A stretch of 64,000 nucleotides of DNA from Siniperca chuatsi (lineage: Eukaryota; Chordata; Actinopteri; Centrarchiformes; Sinipercidae): assembly GCF_020085105.1 (NCBI RefSeq), contig NC_058044.1, forward strand, positions 34,746,952 through 34,810,951, read 5' to 3'. Below the pieces are notes generated by a model that ran no database searches, was not told the DNA's origin, and saw only the letters and a list, made by a program, of their open reading frames with translations. Position 1 is the first letter of the stretch. Each line of letters opens with the position of its first letter. Positions 46,004-57,438 of the stretch are shown here, one piece after another. The translations under genes and the position numbers were made by a program.

Positions 46004-46589
46004 CTGAAGAAGGACAGACAGGCACAGAGGAACAGGGTGAAGGGAGTTAAAGAAAAAGAGGGAAATTCAAAGAGAATCATTCAGAAAAACATTATTGCTG
46101 TACTGTTCGGCTCTCAACTCTCAAAAAGAGACAGACAGAGAGGGCTGATGAGGATTGACAGGAAGAGTGTGAATTTTAGGAAAATCAAAAACTATAAATA
46201 AATCCGATTTGGGGACAAATCTAGGCTAGATCAGACCCAAGATATTCCAGTGGACATCAGTTTTCTCTCTCTTAGGAAATCCAAGTTGTTTCAATTCAAT
46301 TTCATTTTTTGAAATAAAAATATTAAAAAAACTCCTTTGGTATGGTCCATCCAACATGGTAATCATTTGTATTCATTTTTGCTGTAGCCTAGTGTTACCA
46401 ATGTTAATAGCTGGGATTTAATACAAGCCATGTTTAAGCCAGGCACATTTAGTCAACAGCATTTCCTTTATTTAACATACAAAGAAGTTAGAACATGATA
46501 AAAAATTCTCGGAGGATGGGTGAGGCAAGCCCACACCCAAAAAAAGAGCATCCACAATCCCTTGTTAGCAACGATACACCTATACCACA
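46004..46589. other. Intron 3 of gene D, right of last exon
   Basis: Nothing recognised. Confidence 0.45.
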
Positions 46590-47294
46590 CACTAGATACC
46601 ACACTGGTCACTGTTGTTCATTGTGGCCTCATCTACTGAATCTCTGTTTTTCAATTATACATCGTTTAAGCCTCAAAATGTTTCAAAGCTGTCTGTTCCA
46701 CTGAATTGCCTCAACTCTATAAAATATTGGATGGCACATCATTTTCTCCAGTTAAACAATGACAAAACAGTTCTTATTTCTGCCCCAGGTGGCATTGTCC
46801 CAAAGGTGACGGAAAGTCTTGGCCCTTTATCCTCTTCTGTTAAACCTACAGTCCGTAATCTAGGAGTTTCCATGGGCCAAGCTTTAGTCTTGTTTAGTTG
46901 TTTGGTTCGCTCCTGTTTCTACCAGCTGAGAAACATTGCTAAACTGCATGGTCAGGCACCTGCCTACATTAAAGAGCTACTGCAGCTTATAATACCAGTA
47001 GAAACTGGAGGTCCTCTGATCAGGGTCTGTTGGTTGTTCCTTGCTCGAGGCTCAAGACAAAAGGAGACTGTGCTTTTGAGGATGTAGTGCCTAAACTTTG
47101 GAACTCTCTCCCATTGGACTTAAGATCTTTGGACACTGTGGACTCCTTTAAAAAGCAGCTCAAGACCCATTTGTTTGGACTTGCTTTTAAAAAAAATACA
47201 TATTTATTGTCTGATGCTTTTTTCTATTGTTGTTGTTATTGTAAAGCACTTTGTGGTGTCTTCTCTTGAAAATTGCTATATAAATAAACTTCAT
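46590..47294 (+). mobile_element. L2-like LINE fragment (third family)
   Basis: The plus strand encodes LNSIKYWMAHHFLQLNNDKT, KPTVRNLGVSM and, in another frame, VPKLWNSLPLDLRSLDTVDS with FKKQLKTHLF. It ends at the tail TTGCTATATAAATAAACTTC. These are thumb and C-terminal L2 blocks with internal deletions. The tail differs from that of the A family. Confidence 0.75.
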
Positions 47295-47849
47295 TATTAT
47301 TTCTGGCAGGCTTCACAATTCTGTTTTTAATTGCATTTATTGTGAAATATTAATATTTTGCTCATTTACATTATAAGTTACACACACATTATTTACAAAG
47401 ATTTTATACAGAGTATATCAGCAGGGTTGTGCAGAGTTGTGATGTAACTTTTTGTAGCTACAATTCAGGCACACAAGTTACTGTATGTCACGTTAGTGCC
47501 ATGAATGAGTTGTAAACAAACACTTTAAAGTAGATCATTTAGGACTAACATACTTATGATAATAATACATATAGCGACATAAATGAATGATATCATCTTC
47601 AGCATCTTACTGATATATTATTTACTAAAAATATTCATCTTTTTTTTTAGCTTAACTTTGTATCAGAACTGTCATTTAACATTATATCAGCTTAAAAGAA
47701 GGATTGCTTATTGTGATATATCAAATTCAACTGAATTGTAACAGGAAAATATTGTAAAATAACTTCTCACCTGTGAAATATTAGTCTGGCATTTTCTACT
47801 ATTTGAACTGGCCAGAACCTGCTGCAAGATGGCAGCGGCAGAGATCCTC
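47295..47849. other. Intron 3 of gene D, unrecognised part
   Basis: AT-rich sequence. Nothing recognised. Confidence 0.45.
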
Positions 47850-48190
47850 TCTCCTACTCTCCCTCTCCATGTGTATGCATTCTTATCCTATTAATGCATG
47901 TTACTAACTCAACATCTTCTCTCTCCCGTAGTTTTGTGCTTTCTCGTCTCTCTCCTCAGGCTTCTGTCACTTTCATCAGGTATTTCTGCCTCCGGAGCTG
48001 CAGAGACTGGATCTATGATTGCAGGGCCTCCTACTGCTCCCATGTTCCTGCTCAACAACCGCTACTACAATTATTAGTCTTATTACTACTATATCATTAT
48101 TATTCCTATCATTATTATTATTTTATTAATATTACCACTACCATTACATTATTATTTTAAAATTCAATGTGGAATTTGCATTGTGCTACT
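47850..48190 (+). repeat. L2-like 3' UTR fragment (A family)
   Basis: TGTGTATGCATTCTTAT through TTCTCTCTCCCGTAGTTTTGTGC and CGGAGCTGCAGAGACTGGATC matches 37085-37220. It is cut before the A-family tail and abuts a B-family fragment at 48212. Confidence 0.75.
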
Positions 48191-48211
48191 ATATGCTCTC
48201 TCGCTATCTTT

Positions 48212-48504
48212 TTCCTATCATGCCCCCTTCCTCTGAAATAACCTCCCTGCTGACATCAGACAGTCTGACTCCATTAAATCCAAACTTTTCTTGTTAACCT
48301 TCAGGTAGCTGCTTATTTATGATTGCCTTGTATCATTATCCTTCCGCAGGTCGGTCTCAGTCTAATGAATCTACTACTGTAAGCCGAGTACTTAAAGTCC
48401 ATGTTTGTCCTGTCGACGAAAAAACTGTAAACTTTCTGAAAACCACTGCATCTCTTTAACCCTCTGTTTGTTTGTGTCCCACAAGCACAGCTGTGTGCCT
48501 CTCT
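48212..48504 (+). repeat. L2-like 3' end (B family)
   Basis: This nearly repeats 58795-59084 (blocks AACCTCCCTGCTGACATCAG, TTCCGCAGGTCGGTCTCAGT, CATGTTTGTCCTGTCGACGA). In both places it is followed directly by the 3' end of a minus-strand LINE. Confidence 0.85.
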
Positions 48505-48775
48505 TTCAATTCAGTTCAATTAAATTGGACTTTATTGGCATGGGAAACAGATGGATAAAAACATACATAAACAGAAGAATTGTGATATTAAAATATATTC
48601 AGATAAGTAAGATAGGATAATAATAATAATGATAATAATAATAATAAATAAAAAAATAAAACTGTAGACTTGCAGTTAAAATACAAATACAAAAAGTGAA
48701 AACTAAACACTGCAACATTTGTGTGTATGCGTGTGCATGTAGGTCATGTCCCTTAGGTTGTGGCATGTTGATATA

Positions 48776-49023
48776 CAGTGGTGTGAAAAAGTGTTTGCCC
48801 CCTTCCTGATTTCTTTTTTTTTTGCATGTTTGTCACACTTAAATGTTTCAGATCATCAAACAAATTTAAATATTAGTCAGAGATAACACAAGTAAACACA
48901 AAATGCAGTTTTTAAATGAAGGTTGTTATTATTAAGGGAAAACTAAATCCAAACCTACATGGCCCTGTGTGAAATAGTGATTGCCCCCTAAACCTAATAA
49001 CTGGCTGGGCCGCCCTTAGCAGC
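48776..49023 (+). mobile_element. Tc1-like terminal fragment
   Basis: TA followed by CAGTGGTGTGAAAAAGTG starts a 3'-type terminal region identical in layout to 37493-37735 (through AACTGGCTGGGCCGCCCTTA). It stops at GCAGC, where LINE sequence resumes. Confidence 0.88.
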
Positions 49024-49103
49024 CCTGACGAACACCTCTTCTCTGGGTGAAGGATTCAGTTTATTTGTCTTACCATTTTTTGTTTGGTGTACATGTTTGT
49101 TAA

Positions 49104-50123
49104 TTAAAGTGTGATGGGTGTACACATGGTCGGTGGGGTAGTGTTTTGGGAGGAAGCCAATTTCATTTTTACGATGGAGTGTTCTGCAAGGAAATCAAGG
49201 ATTTTTTTATTTAGAATACTACAGAGCAGTTTACCTAGAGAACTGCTGACACAGATGCCACGGTAGAGATTTGTCCCCACTCTTATGAATAGGGGAAATG
49301 AGCCCCTTGCACCAGATGTTGGCAAAACATCCTGTACGATATTGAACAACTTCAACACAAGAATAGAATACGACAGAATAGTTTACCTAGACACACTGAT
49401 GCTACGGTAGTTACAAGGGTCTGATTTGTCCCCACTCTTATGAATGGGGGAAATGAGCCCTTTGCACCAGATGTCGGGAAAACATCCTGACTGTAGTACA
49501 ATATTGAACAACTTCAGCACTGTACCCTGCATCTCTGGGGCGCTGCATTTGAGCATTTCGTTTTTAATGCTGTCTGGACCACAAGTTTTTCTTGGCTGGA
49601 GAGACTTTGTCTGTGTGGTCAATTATTCCCAAATAATTGGGAAATCAAGGGGGTTTTGGTTGTCTTTAATCCTTTCTTCTAATGTTTGGAGTTTGTCTTT
49701 TATAATACATTGATCTGAATTAATTTGATTTATTGGTATGTCTTTGTACAGATTTTCAAAATGTGCTCTCCAGATGTCACCATTTTGGATGGGTAGTGCT
49801 TGTGGTTGCTTTGTGTTAAAGTTGTTCCACATATCCCAGAATTGATTTTGATTAATGGCGTTTTCAATATCTTCAAGTTTTCTGTAGGTATAATTTTGTT
49901 TTTTGTTCCTAATTGTACATTTATATTTGCTTAAAATGTCATTGTACCTAATGCATAAGGCTGGGTTGTTTGGTTGGCGATGTTTTTCATTTGCCATTTT
50001 TCTCAAGTCTTTTCTGACAGTCTTGCATTCTTGATCAAACCATTTGTCTGTGTTTTGCTTTTTAACAGGCTTCCGTTTTTGTTTAATAAGGTTAGCTTTA
50101 ACAGCTCCCTTATAAAATATCAT
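49104..50123 (-). pseudogene. Esterase-bearing LINE, reverse transcriptase N-terminal part
   Basis: Frames on the minus strand read KWFDQECKTVRKDLRKMANE (linker after endonuclease), then KSLQPRKTCGPDSIKNEMLK, KLFNIVLQSGCFPDIWCKG and LISPIHKSGDKSDPCNYRSI (fingers). A degenerate second copy of the last part follows at 49219-49365, apparently a tandem duplication. The catalytic palm is missing. Confidence 0.85.
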
Positions 50124-50256
50124 ACTGATATCATCACCTTTTTTACACCATCTCTGGTAGGGACATATTGATTTTGATTATATACGGATATGTCATTCAT
50201 CAGATCAGGTGAGTTCATTTGTCTCCACTGTCTTGGGCCCATCTGTAAGTAGGGTT

Positions 50257-50709
50257 TTATTCTATACAGCTTACTGGGTTCCTTTTTGTGTCACTCATTT
50301 GACCTGAGAGTTTAAAGAACACATTTATTTGGTTGTGGTTTGAAAGGGGGGATTGCTGTAAGACAGCGAATGCACTGATAGTGGAGGGGTCCATGTCAGT
50401 GATTGCATAGTCTACACTAGACCTAAGAGCTGAGGAGTATGTGAATCTCCCTAAGGAATCTCCTCTGAACCTACCATTAAGTATGTACAGGCCTAAAGGC
50501 CGACAGAGTTGCACTACCTCCCTGCCACTTTGGTTTATTTCAGAGTCAAGGTTGTTCTGAGGGGTGATGGTTGGTGATGACATCAGGTTAAATTCCTGAT
50601 CATCCATGCGGATCTGGGTCTGGAAATAGGTGATTTCTGAGTCGAGAGTTTCAAAAATGTCTTCTTCAAAATAAGGAGAATCTACTGGGGGTATATAAAT
50701 AGAGATCAT
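50257..50709 (-). pseudogene. Esterase-bearing LINE, endonuclease fragment
   Basis: The frame reads MISIYIPPVDSPYFEEDIFE, then REVVQLCRPLGLYILNGRFR and SSVDYAITD, a typical C-terminal half of an AP-type LINE endonuclease (the LNGR and DYAI blocks). The N-terminal half is missing. Confidence 0.78.
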
Positions 50710-50870
50710 TTTGACACAGTGTTTCTATTAACACAATAACATCAACATCTTGATACTACTGCTATTGCTATCATTCTATTTCTCAAGTGACAAGGTGTTC
50801 TGAGTATGCATCTTAGCTGAACAGAAGCACGGTGCACAGGGTGTGCAGCATCTCCCTGATGTCTACCAGC

Positions 50871-51590
50871 TCAGAGGTAGCAGGGGGAGGGACTGTGGCA
50901 GTAGGCTACAACTGCAGTATAGCTCTGCTGCTGTCGGTGGGGAGGGGGACCAGGGGCAGGTGCTGCCACATAACACATAGCTGCTGAAGCTGTAAAGGTG
51001 GTTGGTGGGCAGGGGCTAAGGAGGGAGAAGGTAACCTGTTCTGATTGTGCTTCAAAGTGGTGAGGTTGTGGGTGCGTGGTGATGGGGAAGAGGAGCCCTG
51101 GGGGCATTGTGTCCCAGGGCCGTGTCTTTGAGGGTATTTGCAATATCTTCACCGGCTCTCTCTGTAGATGGAGTCCATCATAGAGGTCCCAGGTGCCAAT
51201 GGTTGGATGGAGGGCCAGGTGGACATTGGGTAAGGTGGCACATCTTCTTATGATCTCCATATTAATGTCATGGATGACATGAGAAGGGGTGTCTGTCCTA
51301 GGCAGCAGGGTCGAGACCACAATGGGGGTCTCAGGGAACTCCCTACTGGCCTGCTCTGCCATCTTCCTCACTGCCTCAGCAGTGTCTTTATGGAGGCTGT
51401 GTATGTCATTTGTTCCTGTGTTGATCACCAGGCATCGAGGGCTCTTGAGGGTCTCCTTTTTTAAAAACTTCATTGCCTGACCTGTGGTGCTGCAGCATTT
51501 AGATAACACTTACCAGGAAAAAAGCTTGTTTGTGTCCAGGAATTCCCTATTAGAGTCAGCCAGCAGGACCACTTGTGGGGCTTCCTCTGG
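50871..51590 (-). pseudogene. LINE ORF1 with SGNH-esterase-like domain
   Basis: The minus strand encodes VVLLADSNREFLD (block I with the nucleophile Ser), then after a frame break CLVINTGTNDIHSL (GTND, block III-like) and DLYDGLHLQ (DxxH, block V). The order and spacing are those of SGNH hydrolases, known from ORF1 proteins of CR1 and L2 LINEs in vertebrates. The active protein would be a lipid or ester hydrolase used in retrotransposition. Here the frame is broken near 51510. Confidence 0.75.
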
Positions 51591-52934
51591 AAGGAAGCTG
51601 GAATGGGCAGAGCTGGCTGTTGGCAGCTGGCTGTATGGATGTATCAGCAGGTGCCAGGGTATTGTTGGGCTGAGTGCAGAGCAGAGAGGGTGGGACAGAG
51701 ACAAGGCAGGGGTTTGAGACACTGGCAGGGAGAGTCTGTGTCTCAGTACTTGTAATTGTGGGGACTGAGTGTTGGTCTCTTTCCTCTATTCTCAGCATCT
51801 TCCCTCACTTTGGCTAACTGTTCTCTTGTTTGAGTGCCTCTAGACTTCCTCTGAGGTCAGATGTCAAGGCCTGGTTGTCTCTCTTTAGCTGCTGGAGCTC
51901 CTCTTTAAGCTGCTGTAGAGTGTTGTCTGGGTGGTCAGACAGCCTGGCTTGGGTCAGCTATTTGAATTCAGCAAAGTCCAGCTCCAGCAGAGCCATACTC
52001 TCCTTCAGCTGGTTGGTGGAGCTGGCAGGTGTGGGAGGAGCAGAGATGGATAACCCTTCCCTAATGGGCTTTCATCATCATCATCATCATCATCAGAAGG
52101 GACATTGATCCTCTTGGTGTCCACCTCAGCTTTCAACTGGGGAAATGCCTCTTAAAAGGACTCCAGGTTGGCTTCATTCCCTTGGACCATGACCTTTCCT
52201 TTGGTGTAGTATGTGATGGTAAGCAGAGGGTCATCCTTGTCAAGGTGTTCATCTTTCCAGATCTTTAATCTGCCTCTTGAACCAATGCCCTCGCTGGATA
52301 CATATGCTTAATTGCTGCACATCTTTATCTTTCCAGATGTAGATGGAATCAGTGAAGAATATGAGGTTATTCTTCTTTTTGTTGGGCGCAATCAGTGAAG
52401 AGGTCCTCTGGGTATTCATAGAGTGTCTTCTCCTTGTGTTTCTCCCTAGTTGTTCCACTCGTACATTTAGCAGGGTACTGAATCTCCTTGCTCTCTACTC
52501 TGAGAGCTGTGCTGTGCTGCCTTCTGATCGGTTTCCATGGTGACAACCTGTTAGGCTAGGCTCCTAACTAGCTACTTACTTTGCTAGTTTTTCTGGCCTA
52601 CAAACACTGGCAAAAAACGGAACTATGTACAGTTTGCCAGATATATTGTTACCAACAAGAATCTTTAAATTTTTCTTCTTGCCTTTATAAGGTACCTCTT
52701 CTGTTAGCTTCTTCAGTGCAGTTTGTCCTTTGGAATGTTGGTAGCAGTTAACAGTTGCTAGCTAGCTTGACAGTCAGCCAGTTGTTTTGATTTAAAAAAT
52801 ATATCCATTAAAATCCAAATAATTTCTGAAGATTATTTGAAGGTTATTTTGCAAAATATCCCACTTTTTTAGGTCCACGTTTGAGATGTATTCAGGAACT
52901 CTTTGGTGCAGTTACTCTTATGGAATCTCTCTCT

Positions 52935-53090
52935 CTCACCACTGTCGCCAAGTGCTTGCTCATGGTGGGAATTGTTGGGTCTCTGTAAATAATATTATAA
53001 AGAGTACGGTCTAGACCTGCTCTATAGGACAATTGCAAGGAGATAACTTATGACTTGACGCTATATAAATAAAAGTAAATTAAAAGTGAA
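52935..53090 (+). repeat. L2-like 3' tail (A family)
   Basis: CACTGTCGCCAAGTGCTTGC through GGTCTAGACCTGCTCTATAG to GCTATATAAATAAAAGT. It is a truncated tail copy in intron 3 of gene D. Confidence 0.85.
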
Positions 53091-53841
53091 TTGAATATAT
53101 TTATGGTTAGCAACAATGTTAGCTAACTTTTGTTAGCTTGTTAGCACCAAAGGCCAGGGAAATAAATTAAAACAGCTTTGTACCATGGGAATTCAATATG
53201 ATTTAGCTACTGAGGTGGCAACTATTAGGTCATCAGTATGCTAGCATAACTTGAATCTATTATTGACACAGAGAAAATATCTTGTCTGTTGTGAATCGTA
53301 TCGTGATTCCCTTCTGGAAACCAAATTAATAGACCTAGATAGACCCTTTTTACAGCAGACATCTGACTTGTCATTGCAGGAAGAGCATAGGTGAAACTAA
53401 TAACAGTAATGATGGCTCAGTTTTAGCAATCATTGCAATGCAATAAAGCAATCAATAATGTTATTAGTGACACATGTTTGGCAAAGTGTTTGCTTGAGCT
53501 TAGAGGTTGATTCTTGACCTTAGAAAGACATATCTGCGATAAAATATTCTAAACTCAAGGTTCATCTGATCAAGGCCTTGGGATACACTCAAAGCTTCAG
53601 AAAAAGCTACTAGGTGAACCTTTTGTTTAGAATGTTTTATCACAAAACTGGCTGCTAAGGTGTATTAATGGAGACAAACTGACTAGTCGACTGAAGTCCA
53701 GACGTGGTGTAAACTTTTCATCAGCTGTCCTCTAGTATATCTTCATATTCTGCTTTGTGTGTATTAAAACCAGAGTAAACATTGAAACCATATGAATAAT
53801 CAATGAATCACTGATTTAATTATGTACAGAGCCACACTCAC
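53091..53841. other. Intron 3 of gene D, unrecognised part
   Basis: Nothing recognised. Confidence 0.45.
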
Positions 53842-53956
53842 CAGTAGACAGGCCACACTCTGCCCTGATGTTGACCTCCACCTTGAGGTCCAGGTTGCAG
53901 TCGTTTTTCTCCACTTTCTCCTGCTTCACCAGTGGCAACACATTGGTTTCCTCCTG
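53842..53956 (-). CDS. C2H2 zinc-finger protein D, exon 3
   Basis: The exon enters in phase 0 after GTATCACAG (or three bases later, at a second CAG) and leaves phase 1 at donor GTGAGTG. It encodes QEETNVLPLVKQEKVEKNDC, then NLDLKVEVNIRAECGLST. The VKQE is the psi-K-x-E counterpart of VKEE in gene B and VKVE in unit C. A second candidate is LKVE. The tandem CAGCAG acceptor could give two isoforms that differ by one Gln. Confidence 0.87.
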
Positions 53957-54134
53957 CTGTGATACAGTGAAAAGCAGCTGGAACATGACAAGACCTATCT
54001 GCATTTATCAGGTAATTTATCACAGAGTTCATGAACCTAGAACTCAGACCTGTAGTATAGCCCTGGAATAGTTGTGAAGTGCCCACAAGACTCAATAGAC
54101 CACATTTAAAAACATTCTGCTGATTAATGTTTAC

Positions 54135-54211
54135 CTTTGAAATGCAATGGAAGGATTTGTCTTCAGAGACAGCTGGAAGAGGTGACACCAGAGACTGATG
54201 GTCGTCAGGTC
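54135..54211 (-). CDS. C2H2 zinc-finger protein D, exon 2
   Basis: This 77-base exon (phase 1 in, phase 0 out) has acceptor TTTTGTCAG and donor GTAAAC. It encodes GPDDHQSLVSPLPAVSEDKS, then FHCISK. It links exon 1 (62369) and exon 3 (53956) in frame. The peptide is short and unlike exon 2 of gene B, although its phase and place are the same. Confidence 0.75.
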
Positions 54212-54939
54212 CTGACAAAATAACACAGAACACTGAGCAAGTATTGTCCACAGGTTTTCCTGCCTTGTGGGATTTTGGCTAACCACGTCATCATTTAGCA
54301 TATACAACCTATATCTTCAAAATAATTTCTTAGCTTCTGAATGAGCTCCTATAGCTTCAGATTTACAGTGCTTCAAATAGTGTGCTATCTGATTTCTGAT
54401 AATGCTCTGTTCTTATGTAAAAATATCATTTGATTTGCAGTCTGTCACTGGGAGTGAAAATGTAGTAATGCAGTAGTATAAAAAAACTTGAAAACTGAAA
54501 AAGCCACACCACAGCAGCAGCGGTCAGCTCATGTATGCATGCAATGCCTTGGCACTCAGCCTGCACAGAAACTTGAGTGTTTTTTAAATGGAGTTTGGCA
54601 CACGACATGTCCCAGTTGGTGAAAGCTAGATTTCCACTTTTTTTTTTTTTTAACCTTCCATGTGTCGCCACCACGGAAAGCCTTGCGCGGTGCATGCCGG
54701 GGCAGGGAGCCTCTCTGTTGGGGTACCACAGCACGGAGAGTTGGTAACGGATGCCGCCTCTTTCTGGATCCCGCTTGCTTTCCGTGATATTACTTTTAAC
54801 CGGGACTCCTGTCCGGGGGTTTGTGTTAGTTTCCCCCCTGGAGACGTGGAGTTGTTATTTTCGTTGGACGTGGCGATTTCCCCTGACAGTCAGTTTGGAG
54901 GTTTGTTTGGCTCGGAGGGGGAACGTGCTTTCCTGTGGC
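54212..54939. other. Intron 1 of gene D with unexplained GC-rich block
   Basis: The part at about 54660-54940 is GC-rich compared with its surroundings and follows a T-run (54637-54650), opening with CCATGTGTCGCCACCACGGA. An open frame spans it (54660-54968) without a recognisable motif. Confidence 0.4.
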
Positions 54940-55074
54940 TGTCATTCCTGTTATTACTAGTTTATTAATATTAACACTATAATTACTATTCTACTATAAA
55001 AAAATAATAATAATTCTTCGTGGTCTTTGCATTGTAACTCCCTAACCCTATCCCCTTCCCCCTTCCCCCAATCC

Positions 55075-55139
<65 letters not shown>

Positions 55140-55377
55140 GGCAGCGGCGGATGGCCATCCACCATTGAGTCTGGTTCTGTCCGAGGTTTCTGCCCTCTTA
55201 AAGAAGGTTTTTCCTTGCCACTGTCGCCAAATGCTTGCTCATGGTGGGATTTGTTGGGTCTCTGTAAATAATATTGTAAAGAGTTCGGTCTAGACCTGCT
55301 CTATAGGAAAAGCGCAAGGAGATAACTTCTGTTATGAATTGGTGCTATATAAATAAAATTGAATTGAATTGAACTGA
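54940..55377 (+). repeat. L2-like 3' UTR and tail (A family) with (CT)n expansion
   Basis: It matches the 37225-37492 tail. A (CT)29 tract at 55079-55137 sits between the two halves. It ends GGTGCTATATAAATAAAATT and GAATTGAATTGAAC. Confidence 0.88.
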
Positions 55378-56524
55378 AAAGTGCCCCAAGACAGTAAACC
55401 ACTCAGCTGCCCCCAAACCAAATCTTAAGTTCTTTAAAAGTTACAATATAATTTTTAGTTTAAATTCCACAAAATACAAGCAGCAGGGAGGAATACGTCC
55501 ATCATTCGTTGGGTTCAGGCCTCTAAAGTAAAGTATTTCTGATTCTGAAAGTGCGGAGGCAGCTGACACATAGCATTGTGCTTCCTCACCACAGGCCTTT
55601 CAGAAATTTCAGGAGGTTGTCCAAAACAGTGTTAAGACTGTGTCCTGACTGGATATTCTCTTCTCTGTGGTGCTTCTGAAGCTGATAAACTGTACTAAAG
55701 TTTAAGATGTTGAAGAGTTAATCCACCTTGACTGTCAGAGGGCAGGAAACTGCTGCTGCACCGCTCTTTGTATTTTGAAACTTCTAGCCACACACCTGTC
55801 ATTGATGTCACAGTAGGAGGTCTCTTTTAAATTTTTAAATTGGCCCACCTCCACTACTGCAGGAAACACTGAAATAGCAATGGTGACATAGGTTTTTGTA
55901 CACTTACCACTATGATAAGAGCAAATTGGACAAAGTAATAAAGCAATTTAACTAAAGAGAAATTGTATGAACACCACAGTTATCAAAGGTGATATATTTG
56001 GCCACTTGAGTGCAGCACAACAAGCTGAAAACACAACACTGCAGAGTGTATCCCTGTTCAGCAGTGAGGGAAGGCTAGCAAGAGCAAGTAGCCAGTTGCG
56101 TGGCCTGGCCTATAGTCACTGCTGGCTCATTATTGAAATAAGCAGGGATTTGGTTTTGCTGATGTTACTGGCCTTCTTTCTAGGGCTGCCCTGACCTGCT
56201 GAAAGCATCCATCCTACTGGAATAGGTGGTGCTATTTTATCTAGGAATATAGACAGGTATTTATGTCAAGTTTGACATTAGGGACTGAGCACTCAGCAGG
56301 TGATTAGAGATCCTGCTAGATTTTATAGTTAGTGCAGATTTGGAGTCCTCTAGCTTATTCTTCACAAGTTCGCTTTCCCTACATATGTGAAACACCATCG
56401 CATGTGCAGGCCATCAAGATTTTCTACAAATAATGGAGGTATCTGGTTCCAATTAATACGTCATCTACTGCTAGCTGTACAGATTGGGCAGTTACTGAAA
56501 GCTGCAGACCCAACAGTCACTCAA
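55378..56524. other. Intron 1 of gene D, unrecognised part
   Basis: No exon seen. The last few hundred bases may be the 5' region of the B-family LINE that becomes recognisable at 56525. Confidence 0.4.
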
Positions 56525-57060
56525 ATTTGGCTTTATGAATAACAGATCTCTATCTACCAAAGCTGCACTGATAAATTATTTGATTCTTCAGTCTGGATAT
56601 GACTGGCTTATGTGAAACATGGCTGAAACCAAATGTTTTCCTATCATTAAATGAAGCTTCCCCACCTGACTATACCAATGCCCATGTTTCTCGGGCTACT
56701 AAACAAGGTGGAGGTGTTGCTTTAATCTATAATTCTTTTTTCAATTTAACCTCCAATCTTGATATTAAATGCAACTCATTTGAGGCTCTTGTATTAAAAC
56801 CATCTCAAACAACTATGAATTGCTCTGTCCAGGGCAACAAACTCAGATCATTCCACCTTGTGGTACTCAATAGATCGCCTGGCCCTTATTCCCAATTTTT
56901 AGTAGAGTTTGGAGATTTTATCTCAGACCTTGTTACTCATTCTAATGAGATTTTAATTATTGGTGATTTCAATATTCACCTGAATAAGGCCTTCAATCCT
57001 CTAAGTAAAGCCTTTCTGGCACGTCTTGATACTTTTGGTTTCACTCAGTCTGTACAGTAA
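56525..57060 (+). pseudogene. L2-like (B family) endonuclease
   Basis: The frame reads KFGFMNNRSLSTKAALIN, GLCETWLKPN (catalytic Glu in the xETWL block), GGGVALIYNS and LIIGDFNIHLN (catalytic Asp/Asn in the GDFNIH block). These are the AP-type endonuclease motifs of CR1/L2 elements. The usual C-terminal SDH follows after a stop as SDHFFIKF (about 57150). Confidence 0.88.
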
Positions 57061-57337
57061 CCTCACTCCAGTGGTAACACCCTTGGCTTGATACTATCGT
57101 GCAGGTTAGAGGTTTCTGCTCCGACTGTCTCTCCTGTCACATCCGTGATGTCTGACCACTTTTTTATTAAATTTGAAGCGATACTAGTCTGCCCTTGTAA
57201 GGTTGGTGCTGATGTATTCACCACTTGCCACATTGGTCCGTCAACTTTAACTGAACTTGGTGAACGACTGCCTTTGGTCCTGGCTCTGTTCACTGCAGCA
57301 ACAGACCCTTTTGGAAGTTGTAACAGTGACTTAAACT

Positions 57338-57438
57338 TCAATTCAATTAAATTGTATTTATATAGCGCCAATTCATAACAGAAGTTATCTCATTGCACTT
57401 TTCCTATAGAGCAGGTCTAGACCGTACTCTTTAGAGTT
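57338..57438 (-). repeat. L2-like 3' tail (A family), minus, nested
   Basis: This short tail (AATTGTATTTATATAGCGCC ... GCAGGTCTAGACCGTACTC) is inserted into the B-family LINE between endonuclease and linker. Confidence 0.88.

Larger units (their letters stand above)
48505..52545 (-). mobile_element. Esterase-bearing LINE, copy 1
   Basis: Reading the minus strand from 52545 down, an ORF1 with an SGNH-esterase-like domain is followed by an endonuclease fragment, a reverse transcriptase fragment, then a Tc1 scrap, then the LINE 3' UTR (48505-48775, matching 59085-59320). The part of the reverse transcriptase between the Tc1 scrap and the 3' UTR is deleted. Frames are broken. Domain content suggests the CR1/L2/jockey group of LINEs, where ORF1 esterases are known. 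It lies in intron 3 of gene D. Confidence 0.82.

Noticed and set aside
54957..55293. Arg/Glu-repeat and Leu/Ser-repeat frames at the (CT)n tract
   Set aside because: Pure products of the dinucleotide repeat inside an L2 tail.
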